In this document: positions 34,291-44,970 of the stretch, in pieces
Numbering within the stretch: position 1 is the stretch's first letter
How the letters are laid out: each line of letters begins with the position of its first letter
Assembly (NCBI RefSeq): GCF_014873955.1
Contig: NZ_JADBED010000001.1
Location: 2,232,001 to 2,296,000 of the forward strand
From: Nesterenkonia lutea
GTDB lineage: Bacteria; Actinomycetota; Actinomycetes; Actinomycetales; Micrococcaceae
Direction: 5' to 3'
Length of the DNA: 64,000 nt
Made by a program: the position numbers and the translations under genes
Notes under the pieces: model-generated
Database searches by the model: none
What the model was told of the DNA's origin: nothing
The model's input: the letters and a program-made list of their open reading frames with translations, nothing else

Positions 34291-37204
34291 CACGGCGACT
34301 CCCTTCGGGGTCATAGAGGACGTGTGAGGTGATTTCGACGTCGACCACGGCGTCGCCGACGGGAGACTTCACGATCTCGCCGATCCGGTTCCGTCCGTTC
34401 TCGACGAGGGCGAGACCGAAGGGCCGTCCCAGCGCTGCGGACAGATAGGAGGAGGTGACGTGACCGATCATGGGCACCGGACCGTCCTGCGGAGTGATCG
34501 CGGTTCCGGCCGCGACCAGCTGAGAGCCTTCGGGCAGTCGAGTGGTCTTGTCCACCGGCAGAACCCCCACCAGGTGCTTGCGGTCCTGGCGCGAGGTATC
34601 TGGCCTGGAGAACGATCGCTTCCCGATGAAGTCCTTGAGCTTGGAGACCACCCATTCCATGCCGGCGTCCTGGGGAGTGACCGTTCCATCGGTGTCCTGC
34701 CCGACGATGATCAGTCCCTTCTCTGCTCGAAGGACGTGCATCGTCTCAGTCCCGTAGGGGGTGATGTTGAACTCTTCGCCTGCCTCGGCGATGAGCTCCC
34801 AGGCCGCCAAGCCGTAGAAGGCCTCCACAGTGACTTCGAAGGCCAGCTCCCCGGAGAAGGAGATTCTGCAGATCCTGGCTGGGATGCCGTTGGCGAGGGT
34901 CGTCTCGCGGAAGGCCATGAAGGGGAAGGCTTCCTGGCTGACATCGAGGTCAGGGGCGATCTTCGCCACCACGGCGCGGGATTTCGGCCCGGCCACCGCG
35001 ATGGTGCTCCATTGTTCGGTCACGGAGGTGAAGACGACGTCGAGCGCGGGCCATTCTGTCTGGTGCCACTCCTCCAGCCAGTCCAAGACCTTCGCGGCTC
35101 CACCTGTCGTGGTGGTCATCAGGTATCGGTTCTCCTCGATGCGCAGCGTGACGCCGTCGTCGAAGATCATTCCGTCGGGGGTGCACATGACCCCGTAGCG
35201 GCCCATGCCGATCTTGAGCTTCTTGTACCCGTTGGTGTAGACGCGGTTGAGGAACTCTCCGGCGTCGGCACCGCGGATCTCGATCTTGCCCAGGGTGGTG
35301 GCGTCCATGAAGCCCACGGAGCTGCGCACGGCGGCACATTCGCGCAGCACTGCGGTGTCCATGTCCTCTCCCGGGAGGGGAAAGTACCAGGGGCGCTTCC
35401 ACTGGCCCACATCTTCGAAGAGCGCACCCCGGCTCTCGTGCCACGGATGGATCGACGTGGTGCGCGCGGGATCGTAGAGTTCTCCCTTGCGCCGTCCTGC
35501 GAGCGCGGTGAAGGCCACCGGCACGTAGGGAGCGCGGAAGGTCGTGGCACCCACCTCACCCATCTGTTCCTTCAGCACCGCGGCGATCACCCCGATGGCG
35601 TTGACGGCGCTGGTCTTGCCCTGATCGTTGGCGGTGGAGATCGAGGTGTAGCGCTTCACATGTTCGACGGATCGGAGACCGGCACCGGTCGCACGCAGAA
35701 CATCGGCCACCGTCTGATCGCGCTGCAGGTCCACGAAGTGGCGTTCCCACTCCTGGTCCTCCTCCCCCCGGCTGGGAATGAGCCACACGGGCCGAACAGG
35801 ACCGGCACCGTATTCGCGTCCTTCCGGCATAGCGGCTTCAGGGACCATCAGCGGGCCGGATCGGCCCGTCTGCAGCGCAGCCTGCTGACCCGCGACGGCG
35901 CCCTCGGCCAGGGCCCCTCCAAGGACGAACGTCCCATTCATGGCGCCGGCCGTCTGCTGCGCCTCGACGGACGTGGCCGGCACGAAGCCCGCCACGTCCT
36001 CGTTCCAGCGCAGGCGTCCCTGGCGCTGACTGTGCAGATGCACCACCGGTGAGAATCCCCCCGAGACTGCCAGCAGGTCCGTGACGATCCGTTCACCGGC
36101 TCCGCGGAGGGAGCCATCATCGTCCAGACCGGCGACGGTGACCGCCGCCAAGCGGCCCTGCGCGCCTGAACCTTCGGTGTCCACGGGCACCGAACCGAAG
36201 ATGCCGCGGACACCGGTGCGCTCAAGGGTCTGAGCCGCAGCATCAGACGGCTCATGGCGCGAATCGACCACCGCCACGGGAGGGGTCCCCGCGGCAACGA
36301 GGTCCTCCACCAGTGCGTAGGCGCTGTCATTGGTGGTGGCGATCACGACGGCGCTGCCGGCCGCGACCGCATAGCGGTTCAGATAACTCCGCACGGCCCC
36401 GGCGAGCATCACCCCCGGACGGTCATTGTCGGCGAAGACGAGAGGTCTCTCATGGGCGCCGGTGGCCAGCACCACCTGCGTCGCCCGGACATGCCAGATG
36501 CGCTGTCGCGACACCCCTGGGCGTTCGCGTGGTGCAAGGTGGTCGGTGCGCTGCTGCACCGCGATGAGGTAGTTGGAGTCGTAGCTGCCGAAGACGCTGG
36601 TCCGTGGGAGGTAGCTGAAATCCTCCAGCGTCGAGAGTCGATCCACCACTGAGGACGCCCACTCGCGGGCGTCGTGCCCATCGATCTGTTCCTGGTCGGA
36701 GGAAAGCAGCGCACCCCCGGGCCGAGGCTGGTCATCCATCAGCATGGTCCGCGCCCCGGTCTTCGCGGCTTCTCGGGCAGCGGCGAGACCTGCAGGGCCT
36801 GCTCCCACGACGAGCACGTCGGTGTGCACGTACTTGTGGTCGTAGACGGCGGTGTCCTGGCCCGGGTCCAGCTGCCCCAGACCCTGCAGGAAGGACGCCT
36901 GCATTCCCTCGGCGATCTGCACGGCAGTGGCGGGCAGCATGGATTCATCCACGTGTCCGGGGAACCTCGCGGCGATCTTGACCAGAGCGTTCGGCTCTTC
37001 GATCCCGGCTGAGAGCACTCCGCGGGGCCTCTTCAGGTAGATGGAGTCTCCGCAGTCGAGACGTCCGGAGGCGATCATCGCGCTGGCGATGGTGTCACCG
37101 GCGTATCCAGTGCACGGCACCCCGTCCAGGGTGAACGTGATCTCTCGGCTGCGGTCGATCCCGTGTCCGGGAGCTGTGCCAACGTCCAGACGGCTGCCAG
37201 TCAT
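34283..37204 (-). CDS. soxA: Sarcosine oxidase alpha subunit
   Basis: Large subunit of 973 residues. The N-terminus (residues 20-100) is a 2Fe-2S-ferredoxin-like fold without cluster, as in known SoxA ([20 protein letters not shown]); then an NAD-binding Rossmann [20 protein letters not shown] near 150, and a C-terminal THF-binding GcvT domain (about 590-970) ending VLYDPEG. It oxidises sarcosine to glycine with oxygen and passes the methyl group to THF. ATG 37204 overlaps the soxD stop (ATGA) and has GGAGG. Length matches characterised Arthrobacter/Corynebacterium subunits. Confidence 0.95.
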   Translation of the reverse strand: MTGSRLDVGTAPGHGIDRSREITFTLDGVPCTGYAGDTIASAMIASGRLDCGDSIYLKRPRGVLSAGIEEPNALVKIAARFPGHVDESMLPATAVQIAEGMQASFLQGLGQLDPGQDTAVYDHKYVHTDVLVVGAGPAGLAAAREAAKTGARTMLMDDQPRPGGALLSSDQEQIDGHDAREWASSVVDRLSTLEDFSYLPRTSVFGSYDSNYLIAVQQRTDHLAPRERPGVSRQRIWHVRATQVVLATGAHERPLVFADNDRPGVMLAGAVRSYLNRYAVAAGSAVVIATTNDSAYALVEDLVAAGTPPVAVVDSRHEPSDAAAQTLERTGVRGIFGSVPVDTEGSGAQGRLAAVTVAGLDDDGSLRGAGERIVTDLLAVSGGFSPVVHLHSQRQGRLRWNEDVAGFVPATSVEAQQTAGAMNGTFVLGGALAEGAVAGQQAALQTGRSGPLMVPEAAMPEGREYGAGPVRPVWLIPSRGEEDQEWERHFVDLQRDQTVADVLRATGAGLRSVEHVKRYTSISTANDQGKTSAVNAIGVIAAVLKEQMGEVGATTFRAPYVPVAFTALAGRRKGELYDPARTTSIHPWHESRGALFEDVGQWKRPWYFPLPGEDMDTAVLRECAAVRSSVGFMDATTLGKIEIRGADAGEFLNRVYTNGYKKLKIGMGRYGVMCTPDGMIFDDGVTLRIEENRYLMTTTTGGAAKVLDWLEEWHQTEWPALDVVFTSVTEQWSTIAVAGPKSRAVVAKIAPDLDVSQEAFPFMAFRETTLANGIPARICRISFSGELAFEVTVEAFYGLAAWELIAEAGEEFNITPYGTETMHVLRAEKGLIIVGQDTDGTVTPQDAGMEWVVSKLKDFIGKRSFSRPDTSRQDRKHLVGVLPVDKTTRLPEGSQLVAAGTAITPQDGPVPMIGHVTSSYLSAALGRPFGLALVENGRNRIGEIVKSPVGDAVVDVEITSHVLYDPEGSRRDG

Positions 37205-37503
37205 GGGGTTCCTCCGTGAGTCGCGGCGACCCCATTCGGCGCCGATTCTCCGGCGGCGTAGGTCGATTGGAATGTATAGGTGACCGTGTCGCGCACCGCG
37301 TTGAACCACTTTCGACAGCCGACGGCGTGCTGCCACCGTTCCGCGAACAGTCCTTTGGCGTTGTCTCGATAGAACAGGAACTCGGCCCACTCGCGGTCGG
37401 TCAGCGCGTGCGGGTCGTCGGGGTAGGCGACGTGCGCCTGACCCCCGTAGTGGAATTCGACCTCGTCGCGGGGACCGCAGTGGGGACAGGTGATCAGCAG
37501 CAT
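37201..37503 (-). CDS. soxD: Sarcosine oxidase delta subunit
   Basis: Small zinc-binding subunit of 100 residues. [12 protein letters not shown] at residues 6-17 and the later [15 protein letters not shown] supply Cys and His ligands, and [13 protein letters not shown] is characteristic of SoxD. It sits between soxB (13 bp upstream) and soxA (4-nt overlap), the standard soxBDAG order. Confidence 0.93.
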   Translation of the reverse strand: MLLITCPHCGPRDEVEFHYGGQAHVAYPDDPHALTDREWAEFLFYRDNAKGLFAERWQHAVGCRKWFNAVRDTVTYTFQSTYAAGESAPNGVAATHGGTP

Positions 37504-37515
37504 TGCGGAGCCCTT

Positions 37516-38733
37516 CTAGTGCGCCACGGCGGCTGCGCCGTGTTCGTCGATGAGGTGCCCGGTCTCGAAGCGGTCCAGCGAGAACGACTTGTTGAGCGGG
37601 TGGGCCGCTCCTGTGGCGATCATGTGCGCGAAGGTGTAGCCCGAGGCAGGCGTGCCCTTGAAGCCACCGGTGCCCCAGCCGCAGTTGACATACAGCTCTT
37701 CGACCGGAGTATCGGAGATGATGGGAGACGCGTCGAGTGTCGTGTCGACGATTCCACCCCAGGTGCGGAGCACATGGGCGCGCGCGAAGATCGGGAAGAG
37801 CTCCACTGCGGCTGCCATCTGTTCCTCGATGACGTGGAACGCGCCCCGCTGTCCGTAGCCGTTGTAGGAATCGATGCCTGCGCCCATCACCAGTTCGCCC
37901 TTGTGCGCCTGAGAGACATAGACATGCACGTGGTTGGACATCACGACGGTCGGGTGAACCGGCTCAAAGAGCTCCGAGACCAGCGCCTGCAGCGGATGTG
38001 ACTGTATCGGCAGCCGCACACCGGCGAGCTCGGCCAGAACGGAGGAGTGGCCGGCGGCGGCGAGGCCCACCTTTCCCGCGGAGATCCTGCCTCGCGTGGT
38101 CTCGACCCCGACCACACGGTCACCATCCTTGAGGAAGCCGGTCACCTCGCAGTTCTGGATCAGATCCACCCCGAGCTGATCGCAGCGGCGGGCGAAGGCC
38201 CAGGCGACGTGGTCATGCTTGGCGATGCCGGCTCTGGGCTGGTACGTGGCCCCCATGATCGGATAACGGATGTCGTCACCGATGTTGATGATGGGACAGA
38301 CCTCTTTCACCTCTTCGGGGGAGAGGAAATACGCGTCCACGCCGTTGAGGGCGTTCGCGTTGACCCGGCGCTGGGACTCACGGACATCTTGCAGCGTATG
38401 GGCCAGATTCAGCACCCCGCGCTGGGAGAACAGGAAGTCGTAGTCGAGCTCCTCCGGCAGCTGCTCCCAGAGCTTCAGGGAGTGCTCGTAGATCGCAGCA
38501 GACTCATCCCAGAGATAGTTGGAGCGGATGATGGTCGTGTTGCGGGCCATGTTTCCGCCACCGAGCCACCCCTTCTCCAGCACCGCGATATTGGTCATCC
38601 CATGCTGTGAGGCCAGATAGTAGGCGGTCGCCAGGCCGTGTCCCCCGCCGCCCACGATGATCGCATCGTAGCTGGACTTCGGGTCGGGGTTCCTCCACAG
38701 GAAATCCGGATGCTCGGGCAGTTTCTCAGCCAT
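37516..38733 (-). CDS. soxB: Sarcosine oxidase beta subunit
   Basis: Flavin subunit of 405 residues carrying FAD and covalent FMN. FAD motif [18 protein letters not shown] is near residue 25 with [20 protein letters not shown] following. The active-site and C-terminal parts [34 protein letters not shown] match SoxB. ATG 38733 ([13 protein letters not shown]) is used with GGGAG upstream; an upstream extension lacks similarity. First gene of the sox operon, preceded by a promoter with a GntR-type operator at 38841-38854. Confidence 0.95.
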   Translation of the reverse strand: MAEKLPEHPDFLWRNPDPKSSYDAIIVGGGGHGLATAYYLASQHGMTNIAVLEKGWLGGGNMARNTTIIRSNYLWDESAAIYEHSLKLWEQLPEELDYDFLFSQRGVLNLAHTLQDVRESQRRVNANALNGVDAYFLSPEEVKEVCPIINIGDDIRYPIMGATYQPRAGIAKHDHVAWAFARRCDQLGVDLIQNCEVTGFLKDGDRVVGVETTRGRISAGKVGLAAAGHSSVLAELAGVRLPIQSHPLQALVSELFEPVHPTVVMSNHVHVYVSQAHKGELVMGAGIDSYNGYGQRGAFHVIEEQMAAAVELFPIFARAHVLRTWGGIVDTTLDASPIISDTPVEELYVNCGWGTGGFKGTPASGYTFAHMIATGAAHPLNKSFSLDRFETGHLIDEHGAAAVAH

Positions 38734-38840
38734 GCTCAGGCTCCCATCAGGGCGAGTATCGGGTGCAGCAGGTGCTGACGATCGTGGCCAGCATCGCTGA
38801 TGAGATCGCTTGGGGACCACTGGTGAGATCGCTGCCGACA

Positions 38841-38893
38841 ACTGGTATATCAGTTACGCATACATAGTATGATCTTCCTCATAACGGGGTCAA
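38841..38893 (-). promoter_or_regulatory. sox operon promoter with GntR operator palindrome
   Basis: On the minus strand, TTGACC (38888-38893), an 18-bp spacer and TACTAT (38864-38869) form a good promoter. The near-palindrome ACTGATATACCAGT (38841-38854) covers the expected transcription start, a position where a bound GntR protein would block initiation. The same TATATCAGT element occurs near 44918 and 45777. Confidence 0.65.
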
Positions 38894-38927
38894 TACCCAC
38901 GCCGGTGAAGTTGGGGAGTGAGCGCTC

Positions 38928-39587
38928 ATGCAGACCGAGATCGAGAGCCAGGGCCAGGCTCCGCCGCTGGCCGAACGCGCCTACCGCGTCCTTCGTGACC
39001 GACTCATCATGCTCGATCTTCCGCCCGGGTCGCCCTTGAGCGAGAGTCAGCTCTCTGCCGAGCTGGGACTGGGTCGCACTCCGCTGAGGGAGGCGCTGAA
39101 GCGGCTGGAGACCGACCATCTTGTCGTGTCCTACCCGCGACGCGGCACCTTCGCCACGATCGTGGACATCACAGAGCTCGCGGCGATCTCCGAGGTGCGC
39201 CTTCTGCTGGAGCCCGCCGCCGCCGGCCGTGCAGCTCGCATGCTGACGCCCGCTCTGCGCGGCGAGCTCGAACACACCGCCGCCGCTGTCGAAGCCATCG
39301 ACGAGACGCGTGCACCCCGGGAACTCATCGAGTACGACCTCGAGGTCCATCGCCTGATCTACCGGGCCGCGGGGAACCACCACCTGGAGGCGTCGCTGGT
39401 GCGACTGGACAATCTCGCGACCCGCATCTGGTGCCTGGTCCTGGACCGCCTCCCACCGATCGCGGAACACATCGCGGGACACGGCGCGCTTCTTCGCGCC
39501 ATCCTTGATGGCGACGATGCCGCAGCGCAGAAGCTCGCCCGGGACCACGTCCGCGACTTTGAGGTGACCGTGCGCGAGGCGCTCTGA
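38928..39587 (+). CDS. GntR family regulator, FCD type (1)
   Basis: Regulator of 219 residues. An N-terminal winged helix with LSESQLSAELGLGRTPLREALKRLETDHLV (residues 35-65) and PRRGTFA is followed by a helical FCD domain containing EYDLEVHRLIYRAAGNHHL and HGALLRAILDGDDAAAQKLARDHV, with His/Asp residues that usually bind a metal and small acid. It is divergent from soxBDAG across 194 bp with the operator at 38841-38854. About as long as, and similar to, the regulator at 44971, so the two may share a site. Confidence 0.92.
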   Translation: MQTEIESQGQAPPLAERAYRVLRDRLIMLDLPPGSPLSESQLSAELGLGRTPLREALKRLETDHLVVSYPRRGTFATIVDITELAAISEVRLLLEPAAAGRAARMLTPALRGELEHTAAAVEAIDETRAPRELIEYDLEVHRLIYRAAGNHHLEASLVRLDNLATRIWCLVLDRLPPIAEHIAGHGALLRAILDGDDAAAQKLARDHVRDFEVTVREAL

Positions 39588-39663
39588 TCACAGCCACCTG
39601 GATTCGATCAGCAGAAGCAGGAGCGGCCTCCTGCCGCCTGGCGGGATGAGAGCGACCCGCCCT

Positions 39664-40596
39664 TCAGAGATCGTCTTTGAGCTGCTGGGTCAGGATTCGC
39701 TGCGCTCTGGCCTGCAGGATCTCCATGGACTCTCTGATGAGCGGTGAACCAGTGCTTCCCTGGCGGGCGACGGCCACGATTCGACGAGAGGGCTTCCCTC
39801 GCCCCGATATCGGCAGTCGAATCACATTCTCCGCGCTTCGCAGAGCAGCCAGCCGCGGCAGAAGACCCACACCCAGTCCAGCGCCGACGAAAGCGACCTG
39901 GGTCTCCCATTCGACGGCCTCATGCGCGACCCGCGGTGTCACCCCGATCGCCGTGAATGCGGCCGCGAAGAGGGAATGATAGGCGGACCCGGGAGCCTCG
40001 GTGATCCACGGCTCCAGCGCGAGCTCCTCGAGGGTGACCGTGGCCCGCGACGCCAGCCGATGGTCAGACGGAAGAATCACGTCGAGGGGATCGTTGAACA
40101 GCGTCGTCTGTTCGAAGCGTGGATCTTCGTCGACGTGCTCGTCGTCCTGCATCACCACGATGACGGCCAGGTCGATCCGTTCGGCGACCAGCAGATCCAA
40201 GCACCGTGCCGGATTCACTTCGAGCACCCGCACCTTCAACAGGGGCCGCGTAGTGCGAAGCGTGGCCGCGAGCGGCGCGAGCAGCTGCGCAGCTGCGGTG
40301 GAGAAGCCACCGATCTCGAAGTTGGATTGGATCTGCCCACCGGCTTCCAGCGCAGCAGCCCGCAGTCGCTCCCATTCAGCAACCACCGCGTCGGAGCCCG
40401 TCACAAGAAATCGACCAGTAGTGGTCAGTCGCAGTCCTCGTCCGTCCCTCGTCAGCAGCTCCATCCCCAGCACACGTTGCAGCTCTCGCAGCTGCGCGGA
40501 GACTGCGGAGGGGGAATATCCGGTGAGCTCCGCAGTGGCTCCGACGGTGCCGCACTGAGCGAACGTCCTGAGCGTCGTGAGTCGTGGATCGATCAT
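39664..40596 (-). CDS. LysR family transcriptional regulator
   Basis: Regulator of 310 residues. An N-terminal helix-turn-helix (LTTLRTFAQCGTVGATAELTGYSPSAVSAQL, residues 5-36) is followed by the periplasmic-binding-like effector domain (residues 90-300). It is divergent from the betaine demethylase genes (167-bp gap), the classic arrangement for a LysR activator. The intergenic region has TTGCGA (40639) and TACTGC (40661) as a possible gbcA promoter but no GntR palindrome. An effector such as betaine or dimethylglycine is inferred. Confidence 0.9.
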   Translation of the reverse strand: MIDPRLTTLRTFAQCGTVGATAELTGYSPSAVSAQLRELQRVLGMELLTRDGRGLRLTTTGRFLVTGSDAVVAEWERLRAAALEAGGQIQSNFEIGGFSTAAAQLLAPLAATLRTTRPLLKVRVLEVNPARCLDLLVAERIDLAVIVVMQDDEHVDEDPRFEQTTLFNDPLDVILPSDHRLASRATVTLEELALEPWITEAPGSAYHSLFAAAFTAIGVTPRVAHEAVEWETQVAFVGAGLGVGLLPRLAALRSAENVIRLPISGRGKPSRRIVAVARQGSTGSPLIRESMEILQARAQRILTQQLKDDL

Positions 40597-40763
40597 GGCT
40601 CAATCATGCACTCATTCCGCTGAATAGTCGCCAGCATCTTGCGATTTTATTGCAGAGAGATACTGCCTACTCTCGGAAGTACACCAATTTCAGCAACGGT
40701 GGCAGGAACGACTCCCAGTCCCACGGATCGCACACTTGCCCGCCCCTCCTCAGGAGTAGATCC

Positions 40764-42068
40764 ATGGTTGCTTCAGTCAAGGTGCCGAACAGTGCACGCG
40801 GCAGTCTGACGTCGTCAGTTCCGGCCGAGCAGATGACGGAGATCGCCAGGCTCTTCGAGCATCGGCGAGGAGGCTACTCCCTGGAGGCGCCCTTCTACAC
40901 AGATCCGGCGGTGTTCAGGCTCGACGTGCAGGCCATCTTCGGCCAGCACTGGGTCTTTGCCGCAAGCGTTGCCGAACTTCCCGAGCCGGGCGACTTCGTG
41001 ACGGTCGATTACGGCCCCTACTCAGTGATCGTCCTGCGCAACGACGACGGCGGGGTGAACGTCATGCACAACGTCTGCCGGCACCGAGGCGCACGAGTCC
41101 TGACCGAGTCCTCAGGGACCACAGGAAACCTGGTGTGCGGCTACCACTCCTGGACCTACTCCCCCGAGGGCAACCTGATCCACGCCTCGGCCCCCGGAGA
41201 GACCAGTTTCGACAAGAGCTGCTTCGGCCTCAAGCGAGCCCATGGCCGAGAGCACGCCGGACTCATCTTCGTCTGCCTGGCAGACGAGCCGCCGACGGAT
41301 TTTGACGAGACAGCAGAGATCTTCGAGCCTTACCTCGCGCCCCACGATCTGGCCAAGACGAAGGTGGCCTACCAGCAGAACATCATCGAAGAGGGCAACT
41401 GGAAGCTCGTCATGGAGAACAACCGGGAGTGCTATCACTGCGACGGCCACCCCGAGCTGGCCTGTTCCCTCTTCCCCACCTGGGGACTGACCGACGGCCT
41501 GATCCCTGCGCACCTCGAAGAAGTGTGGGAGCGCAACAAGAAGGCTCAGGACGCGCTCATCGACCGCTGCCGACGCTATGACCTCCCCCACGGCGTGGTC
41601 GAGGAGCTCGACACCCGGGTGGCGGGGATCCGCATCGCGCGGGACTCCCTGGATGGCGACGGCGAATCGTTCTCCTCCGACGGGCACAGGCTCTCCAAGA
41701 AGCTGCTCGGAGACCTGCGCGATTTCCGCCTCGGCCGCTGCTCGATGCACCTGCAGCCCAACAGCTGGTTCCACTTCCTGAGTGACCACGTGGTCACGTT
41801 CGCAGTGTTCCCCGTCAACGAGCATCAGACACTGGTCCGCACCACGTGGCTGGTGGCCGACGACGCAGTGGCCGGTGTTGACTACGATCTCGAGAAGCTC
41901 ACCCACACCTGGAAACAGACCAACCTGCAGGACAAGGCGTTCGTAGAGCTCTGCCAAGCCGGTGCCAACAGTCCGGCCTACGAGCCCGGGCCCTATATGA
42001 AGAGCGAGTATCAGGTCGAGGCATTCATCAACTGGTACGTCCAGCGGGTGCGGGAGCACTTGGCATGA
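40764..42068 (+). CDS. gbcA: Rieske oxygenase, glycine betaine demethylase (GbcA-like)
   Basis: Non-heme iron oxygenase of 434 residues. Rieske cluster motif CRHRGARVL followed by CGYHSWTY at residues about 96-120 supplies two Cys and two His; the mononuclear iron site lies in NNRECYHCDGHPEL. GbcA-type enzymes demethylate glycine betaine to dimethylglycine and formaldehyde with electrons from GbcB. ATG 40764 has AGGAG at 7-nt spacing. The neighbours (reductase, formaldehyde dehydrogenase, dimethylglycine oxidase, sarcosine oxidase) strongly support this substrate over stachydrine or carnitine-like alternatives. Confidence 0.88.
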   Translation: MVASVKVPNSARGSLTSSVPAEQMTEIARLFEHRRGGYSLEAPFYTDPAVFRLDVQAIFGQHWVFAASVAELPEPGDFVTVDYGPYSVIVLRNDDGGVNVMHNVCRHRGARVLTESSGTTGNLVCGYHSWTYSPEGNLIHASAPGETSFDKSCFGLKRAHGREHAGLIFVCLADEPPTDFDETAEIFEPYLAPHDLAKTKVAYQQNIIEEGNWKLVMENNRECYHCDGHPELACSLFPTWGLTDGLIPAHLEEVWERNKKAQDALIDRCRRYDLPHGVVEELDTRVAGIRIARDSLDGDGESFSSDGHRLSKKLLGDLRDFRLGRCSMHLQPNSWFHFLSDHVVTFAVFPVNEHQTLVRTTWLVADDAVAGVDYDLEKLTHTWKQTNLQDKAFVELCQAGANSPAYEPGPYMKSEYQVEAFINWYVQRVREHLA

Positions 42069-43465
42069 TCACGAGCACGACCATCTCTCGAGCAGAGCCG
42101 CAACGCATTCGTGGCCTCGAGATGCCGTGGAACAGGGTGCTCAGCAGCACCGCGGGACCCGCAGGGGCCGCTCGAGCACTTGGACCCTGGCATCCCCAGG
42201 AGTTCCTCGCCGAGTGCGTCGAGACAGTGCCCGAATCCGGCGGCATGATGACCTTCATATTCCGCCGCGTGGACGGCGCGCCCCTGGCGTTCCGTCCTGG
42301 TCAATACCTGAACATCGCCTTCCCCGTGAACGGCGAAGACCAGGACTCGTTGAACCGCAGCTACTCGTTGTCCAGTTCGCCGACGGAACCATGGACTTTC
42401 AACGTCACGGTCAAGCGTGACCCCACGGGAGTGGTCTCCCCCTGGGTCCATGAGAACGTCGGACCCGGCACGGTGCTCGAGATGCTCGGTCCCGTCGGGG
42501 CGTTCCACCTGCCCGACGCCGACCGACGGGCGCGCTACCTTCTGCTGGCCGCGGGCGCCGGCATCACGCCCATCATGTCGATGGTGCGGACCATCCATTC
42601 TCTGCCGGGGCAGGCGGATGTCATTGTGCTCTACCACGGCACCGCGCCCGGAAGCTTCGCCTTCTTCAAGGAGCTGGGGTACATCGCCTCGGTGGACTCT
42701 CGCGTCAAGGTCTTCTACTCCCTGGGCAATCGCCGCGAGCCGGAGGGCTGGGAGGGACTTAACGGACGCCTGACAGCATCAATGATCGATCAGGTAGCTC
42801 CAGACGCCAACGGTCGCAAGGTCTACGCCTGCGGCCCGGCGAGCTATCTCAACAACGCCGCCGAGTTTCTGGGCTCGCTCGGCGTCGACGACACCTCGAT
42901 CCACATGGAGTTCTTCTCTGGGGATCACCAGACACGGATGGAATACCGAGCCGAGGTCGCGCTGGCCGAAGATATCGCGGAGGAGATCGCCGATTCCCCC
43001 GAGGAGTACTACGAAAGCCAGCCCGCGGCGTTCGGACTCTACGAACCCGGCTACGATTCCCAGGGCACGCTGGAGGCCGCGGGCCTGCAGCTGGAATCGG
43101 TGGACGCGAATCCGCCGCTCCCGGAACCCCCCGCCCGCGAGTCGGACACGGAGTCAGGGACCGGTTTTCTCGATACATCGACGTTCGGCACTGTGGGAAC
43201 GGGTAGTCTCACCCTGTCTTTCATCCGTACCGGAATCAACGTCCGCATCCACCCCGACGAACAGATCCTTGAGGCGGCCAGGCATGCAGGCATCAAGATC
43301 GGAGCCAACTGCCAGGAAGGCATGTGTGGCTCCTGCAAGATCGTCAAGCTCTCCGGGGAGGTTGAGATGAACCATCAAGGAGGAATCCGGTCGCGGGAGA
43401 TCGATGCCGGCAAGTTCCTGCCCTGCTGCTCCACGGCACGCACCGATCTGGTGATCGACGCCTGA
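42065..43465 (+). CDS. gbcB: Betaine demethylase reductase (GbcB-like), extended
   Basis: Electron-transfer flavoprotein of 466 residues. FAD domain FRPGQYLNIAFPV with RSYSLSSSP (residues 75-105), NAD domain LLLAAGAGITPIMSMVRTIH (about 160-180), C-terminal plant-type 2Fe-2S ferredoxin with GANCQEGMCGSCKIVKLSG (about 415-435) and a further Cys pair. Characterised GbcB proteins are about 365 residues; here an acidic, Pro/Glu-rich linker of roughly 90 residues separates the reductase and ferredoxin parts. Overlaps gbcA by 4 nt (ATGA). Confidence 0.88.
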   Translation: MITSTTISRAEPQRIRGLEMPWNRVLSSTAGPAGAARALGPWHPQEFLAECVETVPESGGMMTFIFRRVDGAPLAFRPGQYLNIAFPVNGEDQDSLNRSYSLSSSPTEPWTFNVTVKRDPTGVVSPWVHENVGPGTVLEMLGPVGAFHLPDADRRARYLLLAAGAGITPIMSMVRTIHSLPGQADVIVLYHGTAPGSFAFFKELGYIASVDSRVKVFYSLGNRREPEGWEGLNGRLTASMIDQVAPDANGRKVYACGPASYLNNAAEFLGSLGVDDTSIHMEFFSGDHQTRMEYRAEVALAEDIAEEIADSPEEYYESQPAAFGLYEPGYDSQGTLEAAGLQLESVDANPPLPEPPARESDTESGTGFLDTSTFGTVGTGSLTLSFIRTGINVRIHPDEQILEAARHAGIKIGANCQEGMCGSCKIVKLSGEVEMNHQGGIRSREIDAGKFLPCCSTARTDLVIDA

Positions 43466-43586
43466 CCGATTCCGGATCCGCAGCCACAACCCTCGCCAGC
43501 ATCGAGCCGCCAGGAGCACTCCGACGCACGTGCTCCACGGACTCTTTCCACCACGTTGATTCATCCGCCAACCTCAGGAGACAAAG

Positions 43587-44807
43587 ATGTCAGAGAACAA
43601 GGCAGTCGCATATAAGGGACCCGGGATCGTGGAACTCATCGATACCCCGTTCCCGACCTTCGAGCTGCAAGATGGACCCGGCGTGAATCCTGAAAACGTC
43701 GGCCGAAAAGTCCCGCACGGGGTCATCCTCCGGACCGTCGCCACCAATATCTGCGGATCCGATCAGCACATGGTCCGGGGCAGGACGACAGCTCCCGTGG
43801 ACCTGGTCCTCGGGCATGAGATCACCGGCGAGGTCATTGAAGTCGGCCCTGATGTCGAGTTCATCGAGGTCGGAGACATCGTCTCGGTCCCGTTCAACAT
43901 CTCCTGTGGACGGTGTCGCAACTGCAAGGAGCAGAAGACGGGGATCTGTCTGCGCGTGAATCCAGATCGTCCTGGAAGCGCCTACGGCTATGTGGACATG
44001 GGCGGATGGGTGGGCGGGCAGGCCGAATTCGTCCTGGTCCCGTATGCGGACTGGAACCTGCTGCGGTTTCCCGACAGGGACCAGGCCCTCGAGAAGATCA
44101 TGGATCTGACCATGCTTTCGGACATCCTTCCCACCGGATTCCATGGAGCAGTCACGGCCGGCGTCGGTGTCGGCTCCACGGTCTACGTCGCCGGTGCCGG
44201 GCCTGTCGGACTGGCCGCGGCTGCCAGCGCCCAGCTGTTGGGCGCGGCCGTGGTCATCGTAGGGGATCTCAACGAGGATCGACTCGCCCAGGCGCGGTCC
44301 TTCGGCTGTGAGACCGTCAACGTCGCCCAGGGGGATCCTGCGGACCAGATCGAGCAGCTCCTCGGCGTCCGGGAAGTCGATGCGGGCATCGACGCTGTGG
44401 GCTTCGAGGCTCGCGGGCAGGGACATGGCGCCTCCGCTGAGGAGGAGCCGGCGACCGTGCTCAACTCCTTGATGAACATCACGGCCGCCGGTGGATCCCT
44501 GGGGATCCCCGGGCTCTACGTCACGGGGGATCCTGGTGCCGCAGACGAGGCGAGCCAGAAGGGCAGCCTGTCCCTGAGTCTGGGGACCGGGTGGGCGAAG
44601 TCCCTCTCCTTCATGACCGGTCAGTGCCCGGTCATGAAGTACAACCGCCAGCTGATGATGGCCATCTTGCATGACAAGATCCACATTGCGGAGGCGGTCA
44701 ATGCCAAGGTCATCTCGCTCGAGGATGCGCCTCGCGGCTACGCGGAGTTTGATGCGGGAGCGGCCACCAAGTATGTGCTGAACCCCAACGGCTACCTCAA
44801 CAACTAG
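43587..44807 (+). CDS. fdhA: Formaldehyde dehydrogenase, glutathione-independent type
   Basis: Zinc-dependent alcohol-dehydrogenase-family enzyme of 406 residues that oxidises formaldehyde with NAD. The N-terminal signature ICGSDQHMVRGRTTAP holds the catalytic Cys/Asp; GHEITGEVIEVG follows, and the structural zinc is held by CGRCRNCKEQKTGICLRVN. The Rossmann loop is GAGPVGLAAAASAQLLGA near 200. It resembles Pseudomonas putida FdhA. A 121-bp gap to gbcB contains the inverted repeat GGAGCAC/GTGCTCC (43513-43536). It would remove formaldehyde from the GbcAB reaction. Confidence 0.93.
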   Translation: MSENKAVAYKGPGIVELIDTPFPTFELQDGPGVNPENVGRKVPHGVILRTVATNICGSDQHMVRGRTTAPVDLVLGHEITGEVIEVGPDVEFIEVGDIVSVPFNISCGRCRNCKEQKTGICLRVNPDRPGSAYGYVDMGGWVGGQAEFVLVPYADWNLLRFPDRDQALEKIMDLTMLSDILPTGFHGAVTAGVGVGSTVYVAGAGPVGLAAAASAQLLGAAVVIVGDLNEDRLAQARSFGCETVNVAQGDPADQIEQLLGVREVDAGIDAVGFEARGQGHGASAEEEPATVLNSLMNITAAGGSLGIPGLYVTGDPGAADEASQKGSLSLSLGTGWAKSLSFMTGQCPVMKYNRQLMMAILHDKIHIAEAVNAKVISLEDAPRGYAEFDAGAATKYVLNPNGYLNN

Positions 44808-44862
44808 CCCATGCGGTCCGGTTTCGGCCACTCCTGATCCATCTCCGGGAGGGGTCGAACCG

Positions 44863-44927
44863 TTCGCGCTCGAGATCCCGCTCGGGTATAGCGGCGAAGC
44901 ACAAGTACCGTACTCTCTGATATATCA
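44863..44927 (+). promoter_or_regulatory. Promoter of the second gntR with operator palindrome
   Basis: TTCGCG (44863-44868), 18 bp and TATAGC (44887-44892) form a plausible promoter. The perfect palindrome TGATATATCA (44918-44927) lies about 25 bp into the transcript and matches the sox and purU sites. This suggests autoregulation. Confidence 0.55.
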
Positions 44928-44970
44928 AGCGACGAGGGAGTATGGGATCGCACATGCATCGAGGGCGCCA

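Noticed and set aside
34460..36052. Long plus-strand open frame opposite soxA
   Set aside because: Antisense shadow; the soxA product in this stretch is strongly conserved.
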